Positions 9,801 through 18,537 of a stretch of 64,000 nucleotides of DNA are shown in pieces; position 1 is the first letter of the stretch, and each line of letters starts with the position of its first letter. Source of the DNA: Candidatus Thalassospirochaeta sargassi. GTDB taxonomy: Bacteria; Spirochaetota; Spirochaetia; UBA9216. The stretch lies in the NCBI GenBank assembly GCA_028532855.1, contig JAQQAL010000011.1, forward strand, positions 434,001-498,000, written 5' to 3'. The position numbers and the translations under genes are program-made. The notes beneath the pieces are model-generated. The model was not told the DNA's origin. It worked only from the letters and a program-made list of their open reading frames with translations, and searched no databases.

Positions 9801-10973
9801 TTATTTCCCCTCGATTATTCTTGTGAAAATTACTCCGTCAATGGCCTCAATTTCTTTGATTACATTTTCGGTTACTGGGCCGTCAATGTCAATCAGGTTG
9901 TAGGCATAATCACCCTTGTTGCGGTTAATCATGTTGGCAATATTCAGTTCGTTTTCCGCAAGCACATGTGAAATCTGGCCAACCATGTTCGGCACGTTGC
10001 GGTTTCCTATAGTAATACGGGTTTCACCGTTCATTTCCATTGCGCAGTCTGGATAATTTACGGAATTTTTTATATTACCGGTTTCAAGAAAATCTGTTAT
10101 CTGATTTACAGCCATAATTGCACAGTTTTCTTCAGCCTCCGGGGTAGATGCACCAAGATGAGGAATCGGTACTATATTTTTCGCTCCGAGTAATTCTTCG
10201 GAAGGAAAGTCAGTTACGTATCTGTCAATTATCTCTTCATCAATAGCTCTTTTGAGAGCGCTGTTATCGACAAGTCCGCCGCGCGCAAAGTTCAGGAGTT
10301 TTACTCCCTTTTTCATCATCGCGATTTTTTCTTCGTTGATGAAGTTTTTAGTAGAGTCGTTAAGCGGCATGTGAAGGGTGATATAATCACATTTTGCAAG
10401 CAGAGCTTCAATCGAATCAGCCTTCTGCACCTGACTTGAAAGTCCCCATGCGGCATCGATTGATATGTATGGATCAAAACCTATAACATTCATACCGAGA
10501 GAAAGTGCATCGTTTGCTACCATGACACCAATAGCGCCCAGGCCGATAACACCTAGAGTTTTACCCTTGATTTCGCTTCCTGTAAAGTTTGATTTACCCT
10601 TTTCTACAAGCTTGGGAACCTCATCACCCTTGCCGATGAGCTCATCAGTCCATGCAATACCTCTTATTATCTTTCTTGATGAGATAAAAAGGCTCATAAG
10701 AACAAGTTCTTTAACAGAGTTTGCATTCGCACCGGGGGTGTTGAAGACAACAATACCTTTTTTTGTGTAGTCATCGACAGGAATGTTGTTAGTTCCGGCC
10801 CCGGCTCTTGCAACCCCCAGGAGTCCCTCGGGAATTTCCATGTCGTGCATCTTGTAGCTTCTGAGAATGATTGCATCAGTGCGGGGGGCTTCACAGTCAA
10901 CACAGTATTTACTGTAATCAAACAGATTGAGCCCCTTCTTGGATATCTTGTTGAGTGTTTTAATATTAAACAT
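9801..10973 (-). CDS. serA: D-3-phosphoglycerate dehydrogenase with ACT domain
   Basis: A 390-residue D-2-hydroxyacid dehydrogenase. Visible features are RAGAGTNNIPVD, the Rossmann dinucleotide motif LGVIGLGAIGVMVAND, the catalytic-Arg region NFARGGLVDNSAL and the catalytic-His region PHLGASTPEAEENCA. The last 70 residues look like an ACT regulatory domain, as expected for serine-sensitive SerA. It oxidises 3-phosphoglycerate, the first step of serine synthesis. The short N-terminus and overall size match the compact 390-residue bacterial form. An AGGAG site precedes the ATG. The immunophilin gene follows with no gap, so the two are probably one transcript. Confidence 0.9.
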   Translation of the reverse strand: MFNIKTLNKISKKGLNLFDYSKYCVDCEAPRTDAIILRSYKMHDMEIPEGLLGVARAGAGTNNIPVDDYTKKGIVVFNTPGANANSVKELVLMSLFISSRKIIRGIAWTDELIGKGDEVPKLVEKGKSNFTGSEIKGKTLGVIGLGAIGVMVANDALSLGMNVIGFDPYISIDAAWGLSSQVQKADSIEALLAKCDYITLHMPLNDSTKNFINEEKIAMMKKGVKLLNFARGGLVDNSALKRAIDEEIIDRYVTDFPSEELLGAKNIVPIPHLGASTPEAEENCAIMAVNQITDFLETGNIKNSVNYPDCAMEMNGETRITIGNRNVPNMVGQISHVLAENELNIANMINRNKGDYAYNLIDIDGPVTENVIKEIEAIDGVIFTRIIEGK

Positions 10974-11019
10974 TTCTTCTCCTGTCCTTTACTGCCATGG
11001 AAGGCAGGTTTTTAGGAAT

Positions 11020-11049
11020 AGGATGAAAAACAGCAGGGGTTTTCATCCT
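11020..11049 (-). other. Hairpin in the serA leader
   Basis: AGGATGAAAA (11020-11029) and TTTTCATCCT (11040-11049) form a perfect ten-base-pair stem between the Nudix gene end and serA. With the terminator-like hairpin at 11056-11083 and a CTGCC/GGCAG pair at 10992-11006, the 130-base gap holds three stems. They could be a terminator followed by a structured serA leader. No known riboswitch was recognised. Confidence 0.4.
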
Positions 11050-11055
11050 TTAGAA

Positions 11056-11083
11056 AACAATTAAACAGGGATGTTTAATTGTT
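11056..11083 (-). terminator. Terminator-like hairpin after the Nudix gene
   Basis: A perfect 12-base-pair stem (AACAATTAAACA at 11056-11067 with TGTTTAATTGTT at 11072-11083) with a four-base loop, 20 bases past the Nudix stop on the minus strand. The stem is AT-rich and only TTTTC follows, so termination may be partial and could leave read-through into serA. Confidence 0.6.
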
Positions 11084-11103
11084 ACCCTTCTCCCGGTTTA
11101 TCT

Positions 11104-12045
11104 TTATTCGTCTATTTCTAAATCATGGCTCAGCATCTCGTCGTCATCAAAGATGAAGCGGCCGCTGATTTTTATATCGTTTAATGCCTTTTCTAGCCAG
11201 AGGGCATCGTCCGCCCACATTTTATCATAGGGGATCCTCTCTCGATCACACCAGAATGGTTCAGCCTCATCGGTTTCAATCATATCGCCGCTGAATGCTT
11301 CAGCTGTGTAGACGAAGCCGCGTAGAGAATGACCGTTCTTAAAGATGAAGAATAAATCCCCTACATGCTTCGGATCGGCCGGGGTAAGCCCGACTTCTTC
11401 CTGGCATTCGCGGACAACGGCCTCAAGCGGCATTTCGCCCGGTTCAATGCGTCCGCCGGGGGCGTTGACCTTTCCGGCTCCGAGCCCTGTCTTTTTGTTT
11501 ATAAGAAGGACCTGATTTTTATCATTGTCCTTGATGTAGCATATCACTGCCTGTTCAGTGAATTTCCAGCTGTCCCAGTCTACCTCTTCAACTGTATCGG
11601 GAACAACAACCGGTTTTTCCGGTTCAGCCTGGGGTTCCTCAGCCGGTTTCATAAATTTCTGTAGAAAGCCCGGTTTGGGTTCTTCCTCTTCAACTGGCGG
11701 ATCACATTTTTCGCACATATTCGAATCATAATACATGATTCGTTCAAAGCTCATTCTTTCACCGCAAGAGACACATTTAATCTTATACGGAATCGCCTTT
11801 TCACGCAGAATGTAAGCAGCAACTGCTACAATTGCAACGCCGGCTAAGAGGAAGTAGTCGGAAAGACCTTCATTTGAGGCTACTACAATAACTACAACGT
11901 AAAAAGCAAAAATAAGTACAGCCCAAATGAGGGTTGATGTCCGCTTTTTCACACAATGTTTATGGTGTCTTCTCTGCATAATGTTGAGAATGGCTGCTGC
12001 TGCGAGTGCCCAGAAGACGGGTTCAGTAAGTTTTTCTGCTATCAT
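11104..12045 (-). CDS. Membrane-anchored Nudix hydrolase with zinc-ribbon domain
   Basis: A 313-residue protein with an unusual domain order. Residues 8-23, 38-56 and 63-80 are hydrophobic and probably membrane segments. Cys91, Cys94, Cys111 and Cys114 form a CxxC...CxxC zinc-ribbon-like knuckle, followed by an acidic/proline-rich linker. The Nudix domain runs from about 163. Its box at 198-220 fits GX5EX7REUXEEXGU in full (GGRIEPGE ... REC QEEVGL). The catalytic part resembles 8-oxo-dGTP/MutT-type and general NTP hydrolases. The substrate is not assignable. It is divergent from the PAP2-like gene. Confidence 0.85.
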   Translation of the reverse strand: MIAEKLTEPVFWALAAAAILNIMQRRHHKHCVKKRTSTLIWAVLIFAFYVVVIVVASNEGLSDYFLLAGVAIVAVAAYILREKAIPYKIKCVSCGERMSFERIMYYDSNMCEKCDPPVEEEEPKPGFLQKFMKPAEEPQAEPEKPVVVPDTVEEVDWDSWKFTEQAVICYIKDNDKNQVLLINKKTGLGAGKVNAPGGRIEPGEMPLEAVVRECQEEVGLTPADPKHVGDLFFIFKNGHSLRGFVYTAEAFSGDMIETDEAEPFWCDRERIPYDKMWADDALWLEKALNDIKISGRFIFDDDEMLSHDLEIDE

Positions 12046-12133
12046 GAATTAGAAAATAACAGTAGCGGAGACGATAGTCAATCCTTTAAACAGCCTTGAA
12101 TATTTTGCGACACCGGTTTACAAATATGATGGA

Positions 12134-13018
12134 ATGAAAAAAAGATTAGCTCCGAAGAATGGAATACAGAAAATAAGTCCCGTTTTTTTATGGATATCCG
12201 CTTTATTTCGACCTGCGATCCTTATCGGATTAGGCAAGACTTTAGGCTCGATTTTTGCGAAATTCTTCTTTTTACAGTTTCAAACTGTGCTTTTCCCGAA
12301 AACGCGTCCAGTCGTAAATGTTGACCATAAGCTTGATGATAATATCCCTTTTGATCCCTCGTGGGTAGCGTTGTACAACACCTTCACGGCCTTCTGGATG
12401 AAGTCCGCCGGATGGCTTCTGAAAACTTTCGGAAAGGGTGCTGTGAATGATATAGCTGAGTTTACTGAGGATATGTTTAATCTCTATAATGCTGCAGGTG
12501 ATGTGTATAAGGTCTGCCAGTCTACGACCAATAGACCAGGGGTATCGGCTAATCTTAACTTCATAGTCATTCATACCTTTGATCCGCATCTTCACTGTGT
12601 GCCTAGTCTGCATGTTATGGTATGTGCCTATACAGGTTTTAAAACCTGCGAGCTGATAAGGAAGCATGCCGATAATCCGGAAGACTATAAAGCAGAGATA
12701 GATTGGGTATATAAGAACTCACTTGAGATCATAGAATCGGTACTGCTGGTCAAACAGCACAGCGTGAACTGTATACCTGCCGGATATTATATGGTTTCGG
12801 CTATGTATAAAGAATTCCGTAACGGCTGGGCGGATAAATATATAAACGGGATGTTTGCAGACGACGCTAAGGGCATAACTGATATTTCAGATATTCAGTC
12901 GCACATCCGCAGTTATTATGATAAGTTTATAGAAGAGTTCGACAGCGGCGCTTCCCGTGAAGCTGTACTGCTTGATTTTCTCAATAACTATAAGTCCGGC
13001 GGAGTAGAAATTGGTTGA
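12134..13018 (+). CDS. Divergent PAP2-superfamily-like protein
   Basis: A 294-residue protein I do not recognise by name. In order it has a Lys followed seven residues later by Arg-Pro (KVCQSTTNRP, about residues 132-141), then CVPSLHVM (about 156-163), then KQHSVNCIPAG (about 213-223). These resemble the three phosphatase motifs of the PAP2/acid-phosphatase superfamily (KX6RP, PSxH, SRxxHxxxD), in a form closer to the PSLH variant of inositol-phosphorylceramide-type enzymes. Unlike most PAP2 lipid phosphatases it shows only a hydrophobic N-terminus and no set of six helices. The 3' end overlaps the thymidine-kinase-like gene by 8 bases, implying co-translation. Function uncertain. Confidence 0.6.
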   Translation: MKKRLAPKNGIQKISPVFLWISALFRPAILIGLGKTLGSIFAKFFFLQFQTVLFPKTRPVVNVDHKLDDNIPFDPSWVALYNTFTAFWMKSAGWLLKTFGKGAVNDIAEFTEDMFNLYNAAGDVYKVCQSTTNRPGVSANLNFIVIHTFDPHLHCVPSLHVMVCAYTGFKTCELIRKHADNPEDYKAEIDWVYKNSLEIIESVLLVKQHSVNCIPAGYYMVSAMYKEFRNGWADKYINGMFADDAKGITDISDIQSHIRSYYDKFIEEFDSGASREAVLLDFLNNYKSGGVEIG

Positions 13019-14159
13019 GTCAAAGCGCAATCCGGAAACAGAACGCTTTCTGAAAAGCCTCGGTTTTCCTGTAGTAAACGTTCATAATTCGAATAATCAT
13101 CATGATTTCACAAGACCCTCAAGACGAATTCTTGTTATAGGGCCTATGGGTTCAGGCAAAACGGAATTTTCATCAAGGGTCTGGCGTGATTCAAGGGTTG
13201 CCCTGAGCAAATCCGAAGAGGTTGCCGAACTGACTACCACTTCCGGTGCCGACCGCCGCAGGGTGTTCTTCGTCCGTTCGTCGCTTGATTCCGGGCGCTT
13301 CCCTGATTACCCCGACGATGCGCTTGCCTACCGCGGCGGTTATGATCGTCTTGGAGGCAATATAGCCGCAATACGTGATTCGTTTGAACTTGAAGCACTG
13401 CTTGAAAAGCACCTTGAAGTGGGTACCTGGATCATCGACGAGGCCTCATTTTACGACGAGCGCATTGCATATGTCGTCAACCGCTACTCTGAACACTACG
13501 GTATGAACTTCATCTTTCCGACGCTGATTCTCAATTTTCGCCGCGACATTTTTAATGCGGCAGCCCGTTTTCTGCTGAATGTTTCTACCGACGTGTTCAC
13601 CCTCACTGCCTACTGCGAGCATGAAGACTGCATTGCAGATTCTTTCTATACATACCGTTACTATCGTGTGAACGGGCGTGAATGTCCTGCTCTTTACTTT
13701 GACCCGTTGATTGTAATAGGCGGCGATACGGTAAAGGACAACCCCAACGAGCCGAACTACTGCACCCGCTGTGACGAGCATCATTATCTGCCCGGAAAAG
13801 ACTACACCTTTCTTGTTCTTAAACCCCTTGGTGAAGAAGCATCGAAAGGCAGGCTTGACCCGCTTAAGCAGGAACTATTTTCAATCAAGAATGAAATTGA
13901 GCGCTCACAGCTTTATCAGGTATTGCATGAAGCCTTCATTGATACTGAACCGGCCCTTCCTATCTGTATGAATTCACTTATGGTACCATGCATTGCGGAG
14001 AAGGCTCTAATTTACCTCTTTGCTGAAGAAAATCTTCTGGCTGAGGATCAGCTCAAGAGGCTTGCGGAGGAGCTTGAGCTTGATCTTGATTATATTTCCA
14101 AGACCCTTGAGGATAACCGCCGCCCGGTAAACTTTGAGCAGCTGGAACTGTTCAGCTAA
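13011..14159 (+). CDS. Thymidine-kinase-like protein with C-terminal extension
   Basis: The 382-residue frame starts at TTG 13011 inside the previous gene. Walker A GPMGSGKTEF is at 44-53, the Walker B-like WIIDEASFYD at 140-149 (compare IDEAQFF in TK1-type kinases), and NFRRDIF at 175-181 matches the lasso-side FRREPF motif. Zinc-type cysteine pairs are at 202/207 and 251/254, with TYRYY and VIGGDTVKDN between, as in TK1. TK1-type enzymes are usually about 190-230 residues. Here there is about 35 residues of extra N-terminus, insertions and a C-terminal extension of about 110 residues rich in Leu/Glu. The likely reaction is ATP-dependent phosphorylation of (deoxy)thymidine, but the divergence leaves the substrate open. 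Confidence 0.72.
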   Translation: MVESKRNPETERFLKSLGFPVVNVHNSNNHHDFTRPSRRILVIGPMGSGKTEFSSRVWRDSRVALSKSEEVAELTTTSGADRRRVFFVRSSLDSGRFPDYPDDALAYRGGYDRLGGNIAAIRDSFELEALLEKHLEVGTWIIDEASFYDERIAYVVNRYSEHYGMNFIFPTLILNFRRDIFNAAARFLLNVSTDVFTLTAYCEHEDCIADSFYTYRYYRVNGRECPALYFDPLIVIGGDTVKDNPNEPNYCTRCDEHHYLPGKDYTFLVLKPLGEEASKGRLDPLKQELFSIKNEIERSQLYQVLHEAFIDTEPALPICMNSLMVPCIAEKALIYLFAEENLLAEDQLKRLAEELELDLDYISKTLEDNRRPVNFEQLELFS

Positions 14160-14422
14160 TCAACCGCTCACTGACTGCTCTAATGTATAATCTTAAACAG
14201 TGCCGTGAAGAGGGAATAGTTGAAATATATTCTGTAATGTAAATAATTTAGAGAATTTATACTCATAAATCAACAATATTTAGTTTTTGGGGTTCTCAAA
14301 TTTATTGTACTGTTTTCTGCAGTCGTAGAGAGATTCAGAGAGCGGGGGTAACCGGTATTTGATTAAAATACGCAGATTGAAAATGTCTGTCTTTTCTATT
14401 TGATAAAGAGTATTATACAGGT

Positions 14423-14713
14423 ATGAAGAAAACCTTTTCACTGACTGACCCAAAACGTAATCCGGACAGAATGCTCGATGCTGCTAAATATAAAATTCGA
14501 AAATACCTTAAGCGGGAGCAGAAAAAGACTCTCCCCGATGGTTTCGATTATTGGGATTTTGACTGTCGCTACGGGCAGACGGAAAAAGATGCTGAAATTA
14601 TTCATGTTTCAGCTATAAACAAAAACATTGATAAAGTTTGTGAGCAGAAGCTCTCATCTTTTTATCTGGAAATTCTGGCTAAACCGGTTAAACGAAAGAA
14701 TAAACCAGGCTGA
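14423..14713 (+). CDS. Small conserved protein, DUF6172-like
   Basis: A 96-residue, Lys-rich protein beginning MKKTFSLTDPKRNPDRMLDA with a central LPDGFDYWDFDCRYG. This pattern resembles a family of small uncharacterised bacterial proteins (I believe DUF6172); no function is known. The gene ends 25 bases before aconitase and may share its transcript. No strong ribosome site is visible. Confidence 0.6.
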   Translation: MKKTFSLTDPKRNPDRMLDAAKYKIRKYLKREQKKTLPDGFDYWDFDCRYGQTEKDAEIIHVSAINKNIDKVCEQKLSSFYLEILAKPVKRKNKPG

Positions 14714-14738
14714 CACAATCTTTGAATCAGGAGAGATT

Positions 14739-17396
14739 ATGAATACCAAAAAACTGCAAACCCGTTTCGGGAAGTATAAGTATTTCAGTATTGCTGATTT
14801 TGCTGATGAAAACGGAGTTGACATAAGCTGTCTCCCTGTTTCAATTAAGATTGTTCTTGAAAATCTGCTCAGACACGCAGATACTCCTTCTGTAACGCAT
14901 GAAGATCTTCTGGCTGTTGCAGAATGGAATAATGTTGAAGAGAACAGCCGAAAGGATATTTCCTTTCATCCCTCCAGGATAATCATGCAGGATTTTACGG
15001 GGGGGCCTGCAATTGCTGATTTGGCGGCTATGAGGGATGCATTTAGAGAAGCCGGTGGTGACGGAAAAAGAATCAACCCGGTGATTCCTGTGGACATGGT
15101 AATAGATCACTCGGTAATGATTGATTACAACGGGACTACCGATTGCTTCAAGAAGAATGTAGACCTGGAATATAAGCGCAATAATGAAAGATATCGCTTC
15201 TTCAAATGGGCCGAGCAGGCTTTTGATAATTTCCGTGTAGTGCCTCCGGAAACCGGCATTGTTCATCAGGTGAACCTTGAATATCTGGCCTCTGTTGTAA
15301 GCCAGGCAGAAGACTTCGGTAGCGAAACTGTTGTTTTTCCCGATACCCTTGTTGGAACAGACAGTCATACCACAATGATAAACGCTCTGAGTGTTTTGGG
15401 TTGGGGCGTAGGAGGCATTGAGGCTGAGGCGGCTATGCTTGGTCAGCCATTGACGATGGTCATTCCGGATGTTATAGGATTCTGTTTCAAAGGGAAACTG
15501 AATGCTGGAGTGACAGCCACTGATCTTGTTCTCAGGGTGGTTAATATCCTCAGGGAGTACGGGGTTGTAGGCAGCTTTGTAGAATTTTTCGGTTCAGGAC
15601 TAAGCAATTTATCGCTAGCGGATCGGGCAACAATCAGTAATATGGCCCCTGAATACGGTGCAACATGCGGCTTTTTCCCCATCGATGACGAACTGCTTGC
15701 TTATTTGAGACTTACCGGCAGAAGCGATGAAAGGATCAGCCTTGTTGAGGCATATGCAAAAGAGCAGGGGCTCTGGCGGGATGATAACCGGCCTGCAGGG
15801 TATACAGATATAATTGAACTTGATTTGTCAACAGTTTTCCCTGCGGTTGCAGGACCCAGGCGGCCGCAGGATTTAATAGCCCTGAATAAAGTACCGGAGG
15901 TATTTGGAGATGAGCTTTCCACTTACTACAAAACGGGAAATGAGGGGAGTTCAGGCCGGATAAAAGACGGGGATGTTGTGATCGCGGCGATTACCAGCTG
16001 CACTAATACTTCAAATCCGGAAGTTCTGGTTGCCGCGGGAATATTAGCAAAAAAAGCAGTTGAGGCAGGTCTAAAAAGCAAACCCTGGGTAAAAACCTCA
16101 TTCGCACCCGGCAGTAAGGTTGTAACATCCTATCTTGAAAACTCAGGTTTAATGACATACCTGGAAAAACTCGGATTTTATACTGCAGCCTACGGATGTA
16201 CCACCTGCATAGGTAATTCCGGACCTCTGTCCGGGGAAATTGCAGAATTGATAGAAACTGAAGATTTGGTTACTGTAAATGTACTTTCCGGAAACAGAAA
16301 CTTTGAGGGTCGTATAAACCCGCTCTCGCGTGCAAGTTTTCTGGCCTCTCCGCCTCTTGTTGTAGTTTACGCTCTCGTCGGATCCGTTCTTACAAATGTA
16401 GCTAAACAATCTCTCGGAACAGATCGGAATGGTAAAGAGATTTTTCTTTCTGATATATGGCCTTCAGCTGCTGAGATAAATGATGTTATACAGAAATATG
16501 TAAAACCGGAATTGTTTCATCAGAAATACCAAGATGTATTTGAGGGTGCGGAAGCATGGGAAAATCTTACGGCTGCAGAAGGTGATTATTATTCATGGGA
16601 GGGTGATAGCACATATATACGAAAACCCCCGTTTTTTGACGAAATAAGTAAGAGGGCGAGGGGTGGTGGTTTTTCTGAGATTAAGAATGCCAGGTGTCTT
16701 GCCATATTCCCGGACAGCACAACTACTGACCACATCTCACCTGCAGGAAATATTCCCGAAGACAGTCCGGCAGGAAAATATTTAACTTCCAGAGGTATTT
16801 CACCGGAGCACTACAATTCATACGGCAGCAGACGTGCGAATCATGAGGTCATGATGAGAGGTACTTTCGCAAATGTGCGAATCAGGAACAAAATGCTTGC
16901 TGATATTGAAGGTGGATATACAAAAAACAGCGAGGGTGATTTGGCAGCAGTTTTTGATGCTGCAATGGATTGGACGAATACCCCGCTGATAGTCTTTGCC
17001 GGTAAAGAATACGGTTCCGGTTCATCAAGAGACTGGGCAGCTAAGGGGCCTCTGCTTCAGGGTGTTAAGGCTGTAATAGCTGAGAGTTTTGAGAGGATAC
17101 ATAGAAGCAATCTTGTCGGGATGGGAATTCTTCCTCTGGAATTCAGAAAGAATGAGAATATTGAGTCTCTCGGGATAACCGGAACCGAGAAATTCACTAT
17201 ATCGAAATTATCTGAGATCACCCCCCGGGGGCTGTTAACAGTATATATCAAAGGTGATGACGGAAAGGAGACGAGCTTCCCGGTCATAGTCCGGATAGAT
17301 ACAGAACGCGAACTGCTTTACTGGAAGAAAGGCGGGATTCTGAACTTCGTTCTCTCAGAATTTCTTGATGACAAGGCAGCCGACTCTTCGGAATAA
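14739..17396 (+). CDS. acnA: Aconitate hydratase A
   Basis: The 885-residue protein is counted from ATG 14739, behind CAGGAGAG; an upstream in-frame extension to 14628 overlaps the previous gene and is not needed. It belongs to the AcnA/IRP1 branch. TDSHTTMINALSVLGWGVGG and the 4Fe-4S ligands in ITSCTNTSNP and TTCIGNSG are clear, as are the C-terminal swivel-domain motifs SRDWAAKGP and GMGILPLEF. It interconverts citrate and isocitrate. Full length for the family. It is the only TCA-cycle gene in the window. Confidence 0.96.
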   Translation: MNTKKLQTRFGKYKYFSIADFADENGVDISCLPVSIKIVLENLLRHADTPSVTHEDLLAVAEWNNVEENSRKDISFHPSRIIMQDFTGGPAIADLAAMRDAFREAGGDGKRINPVIPVDMVIDHSVMIDYNGTTDCFKKNVDLEYKRNNERYRFFKWAEQAFDNFRVVPPETGIVHQVNLEYLASVVSQAEDFGSETVVFPDTLVGTDSHTTMINALSVLGWGVGGIEAEAAMLGQPLTMVIPDVIGFCFKGKLNAGVTATDLVLRVVNILREYGVVGSFVEFFGSGLSNLSLADRATISNMAPEYGATCGFFPIDDELLAYLRLTGRSDERISLVEAYAKEQGLWRDDNRPAGYTDIIELDLSTVFPAVAGPRRPQDLIALNKVPEVFGDELSTYYKTGNEGSSGRIKDGDVVIAAITSCTNTSNPEVLVAAGILAKKAVEAGLKSKPWVKTSFAPGSKVVTSYLENSGLMTYLEKLGFYTAAYGCTTCIGNSGPLSGEIAELIETEDLVTVNVLSGNRNFEGRINPLSRASFLASPPLVVVYALVGSVLTNVAKQSLGTDRNGKEIFLSDIWPSAAEINDVIQKYVKPELFHQKYQDVFEGAEAWENLTAAEGDYYSWEGDSTYIRKPPFFDEISKRARGGGFSEIKNARCLAIFPDSTTTDHISPAGNIPEDSPAGKYLTSRGISPEHYNSYGSRRANHEVMMRGTFANVRIRNKMLADIEGGYTKNSEGDLAAVFDAAMDWTNTPLIVFAGKEYGSGSSRDWAAKGPLLQGVKAVIAESFERIHRSNLVGMGILPLEFRKNENIESLGITGTEKFTISKLSEITPRGLLTVYIKGDDGKETSFPVIVRIDTERELLYWKKGGILNFVLSEFLDDKAADSSE

Positions 17397-17460
17397 ATAA
17401 GCATGTCCCGGGTCATTGAGCCGGTGCTGCTGCAATATTTTAGATATCAGCCCTCAGCGG

Positions 17461-17480
17461 AAGCTGACTTCGGTCAGCTT
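17461..17480 (+). other. Short perfect hairpin downstream of acnA
   Basis: AAGCTGAC-TTCG-GTCAGCTT is a perfect eight-base-pair stem with a stable TTCG tetraloop, 65 bases past the aconitase stop. There is no T-run after it, so it is either a 3' stabilising structure or a Rho-assisted stop, not a standard intrinsic terminator. Confidence 0.45.
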
Positions 17481-17628
17481 ATGCAAATTGCCGCAAGGAC
17501 CTGTTATTATCATTCAACATTAGGTTCAGCAATATATCATCAATACTAAAAAAACTCTAAAAATTTGATTATCAGGTTTTAAAATCCTACAATTGTATCA
17601 ATATAAAATTTATAAGGAAATCTTTTAT

Positions 17629-18189
17629 ATGAAATAGACACTGCTATTTCTGGTCATTCCGTTACTTGTTTTGATTGCAGGATGTGATACAACAGGAACG
17701 ATTACATTTACTGATTCTGATGGGAATAATGTCTCAGCTGTTTTATCCGAGACCTATTATGGATTAGCAACTGACGGGGGAATTGATATATCTTTTGCAC
17801 TTGAAGAAGAAGATGGTGATATTTGGATTTACGGCTTTCAATTATCTGTTGATGCAACCGATATTTCAACTCTGGGTTCCGGAGAAGTAACTGGCTTAGC
17901 GGTTTTCTATCTTGTTGGTGGAGATGCTGATAATTCAGCTTCTACATCTTACCCGGCAACTGATATATCCTTAGATTACATAATTGCTGTTGATGAAAAT
18001 GGCTCAGAAGGTACTGTTCAGGTTTCAGGAACAATTACAATCACAGTGGATGAAGAAGATGTTATTCAGACCTGGGACATCGATACAACAGTTGCTCCGG
18101 GTAATTTGACAAACTGTGACGGAGATACCGGAGGATACGCAATAGATCAGATGCTTTATCTCTACGATGCCTGCTCTTTTAGATTATAG
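17629..18189 (+). pseudogene. Hypothetical lipoprotein gene interrupted by an amber codon at position 3
   Basis: An ATG at 17629 with AAGGAA upstream is followed by AAA and then TAG (17635-17637). The same frame then runs open for 183 codons and encodes a textbook lipoprotein signal (TLLFLVIPLLVLIAGC, lipobox IAGC) and an acidic, Thr/Ser/Gly-rich secreted domain of unknown function. The only in-frame alternative near the open part, TTG 17671, would remove the signal helix. A single base change at the TAG (for example to AAG or CAG) would restore a normal gene. Recent inactivation, a sequencing error, or start at a non-standard codon such as CTG 17641 are all possible. A terminator follows the stop. 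Confidence 0.65.
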
Positions 18190-18229
18190 TTCCTTTTCGA
18201 ATATGAAACTGCTCGTAGCAGTAGTAACA

Positions 18230-18265
18230 GGGAGCGTCATTTTACTGTTGGCGTTTCCTTTTTTT
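18230..18265 (+). terminator. Rho-independent terminator
   Basis: GGGAGCGTCA (18230-18239) and TGGCGTTTCC (18249-18258) pair over ten positions including G-U pairs, followed by seven T. It lies 41 bases after the interrupted lipoprotein gene. Confidence 0.7.
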
Positions 18266-18438
18266 CTTTATAATTGTTCTAAAATATCTACACAACTTTG
18301 GTGAGAATGTTCATATGTTTGATGCTATGACGGGTGCAGTATGCGCCGCTGCTGAAGAAAGAATTCGTTTTTACGGGTTTAAACCAAAGTGAGGTTATGT
18401 CTCTATAAGAAAAACTGACAACGGGGGAGTTTTAAAAA

Positions 18439-18496
18439 TACAACAATTTAACTTTTTTTAACACAATAAAAATACAATTAACTAAAAATTGTTGTA
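18439..18496. repeat. 11-bp perfect inverted repeat upstream of the chemoreceptor
   Basis: TACAACAATTT (18439-18449) and AAATTGTTGTA (18486-18496) are exact complements separated by 36 very AT-rich bases, and end 41 bases before the chemoreceptor start. The arrangement suits a repressor or activator site pair across a promoter, or an AT-rich RNA stem in the leader. Confidence 0.5.
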
Positions 18497-18537
18497 GAAG
18501 TTGGTAAAAGTTTTTTATAATTGAGTCCGAGGTGATT

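Noticed and set aside
17403-17546. 47-codon plus-strand frame after acnA
   Set aside because: It has no ribosome site, contains the TTCG hairpin and resembles no family; treated as chance.
18202-18303. 33-codon hydrophobic frame starting MKLLVAVVTG
   Set aside because: It has no ribosome site and runs through the terminator stem at 18230-18265, which explains the base pattern.
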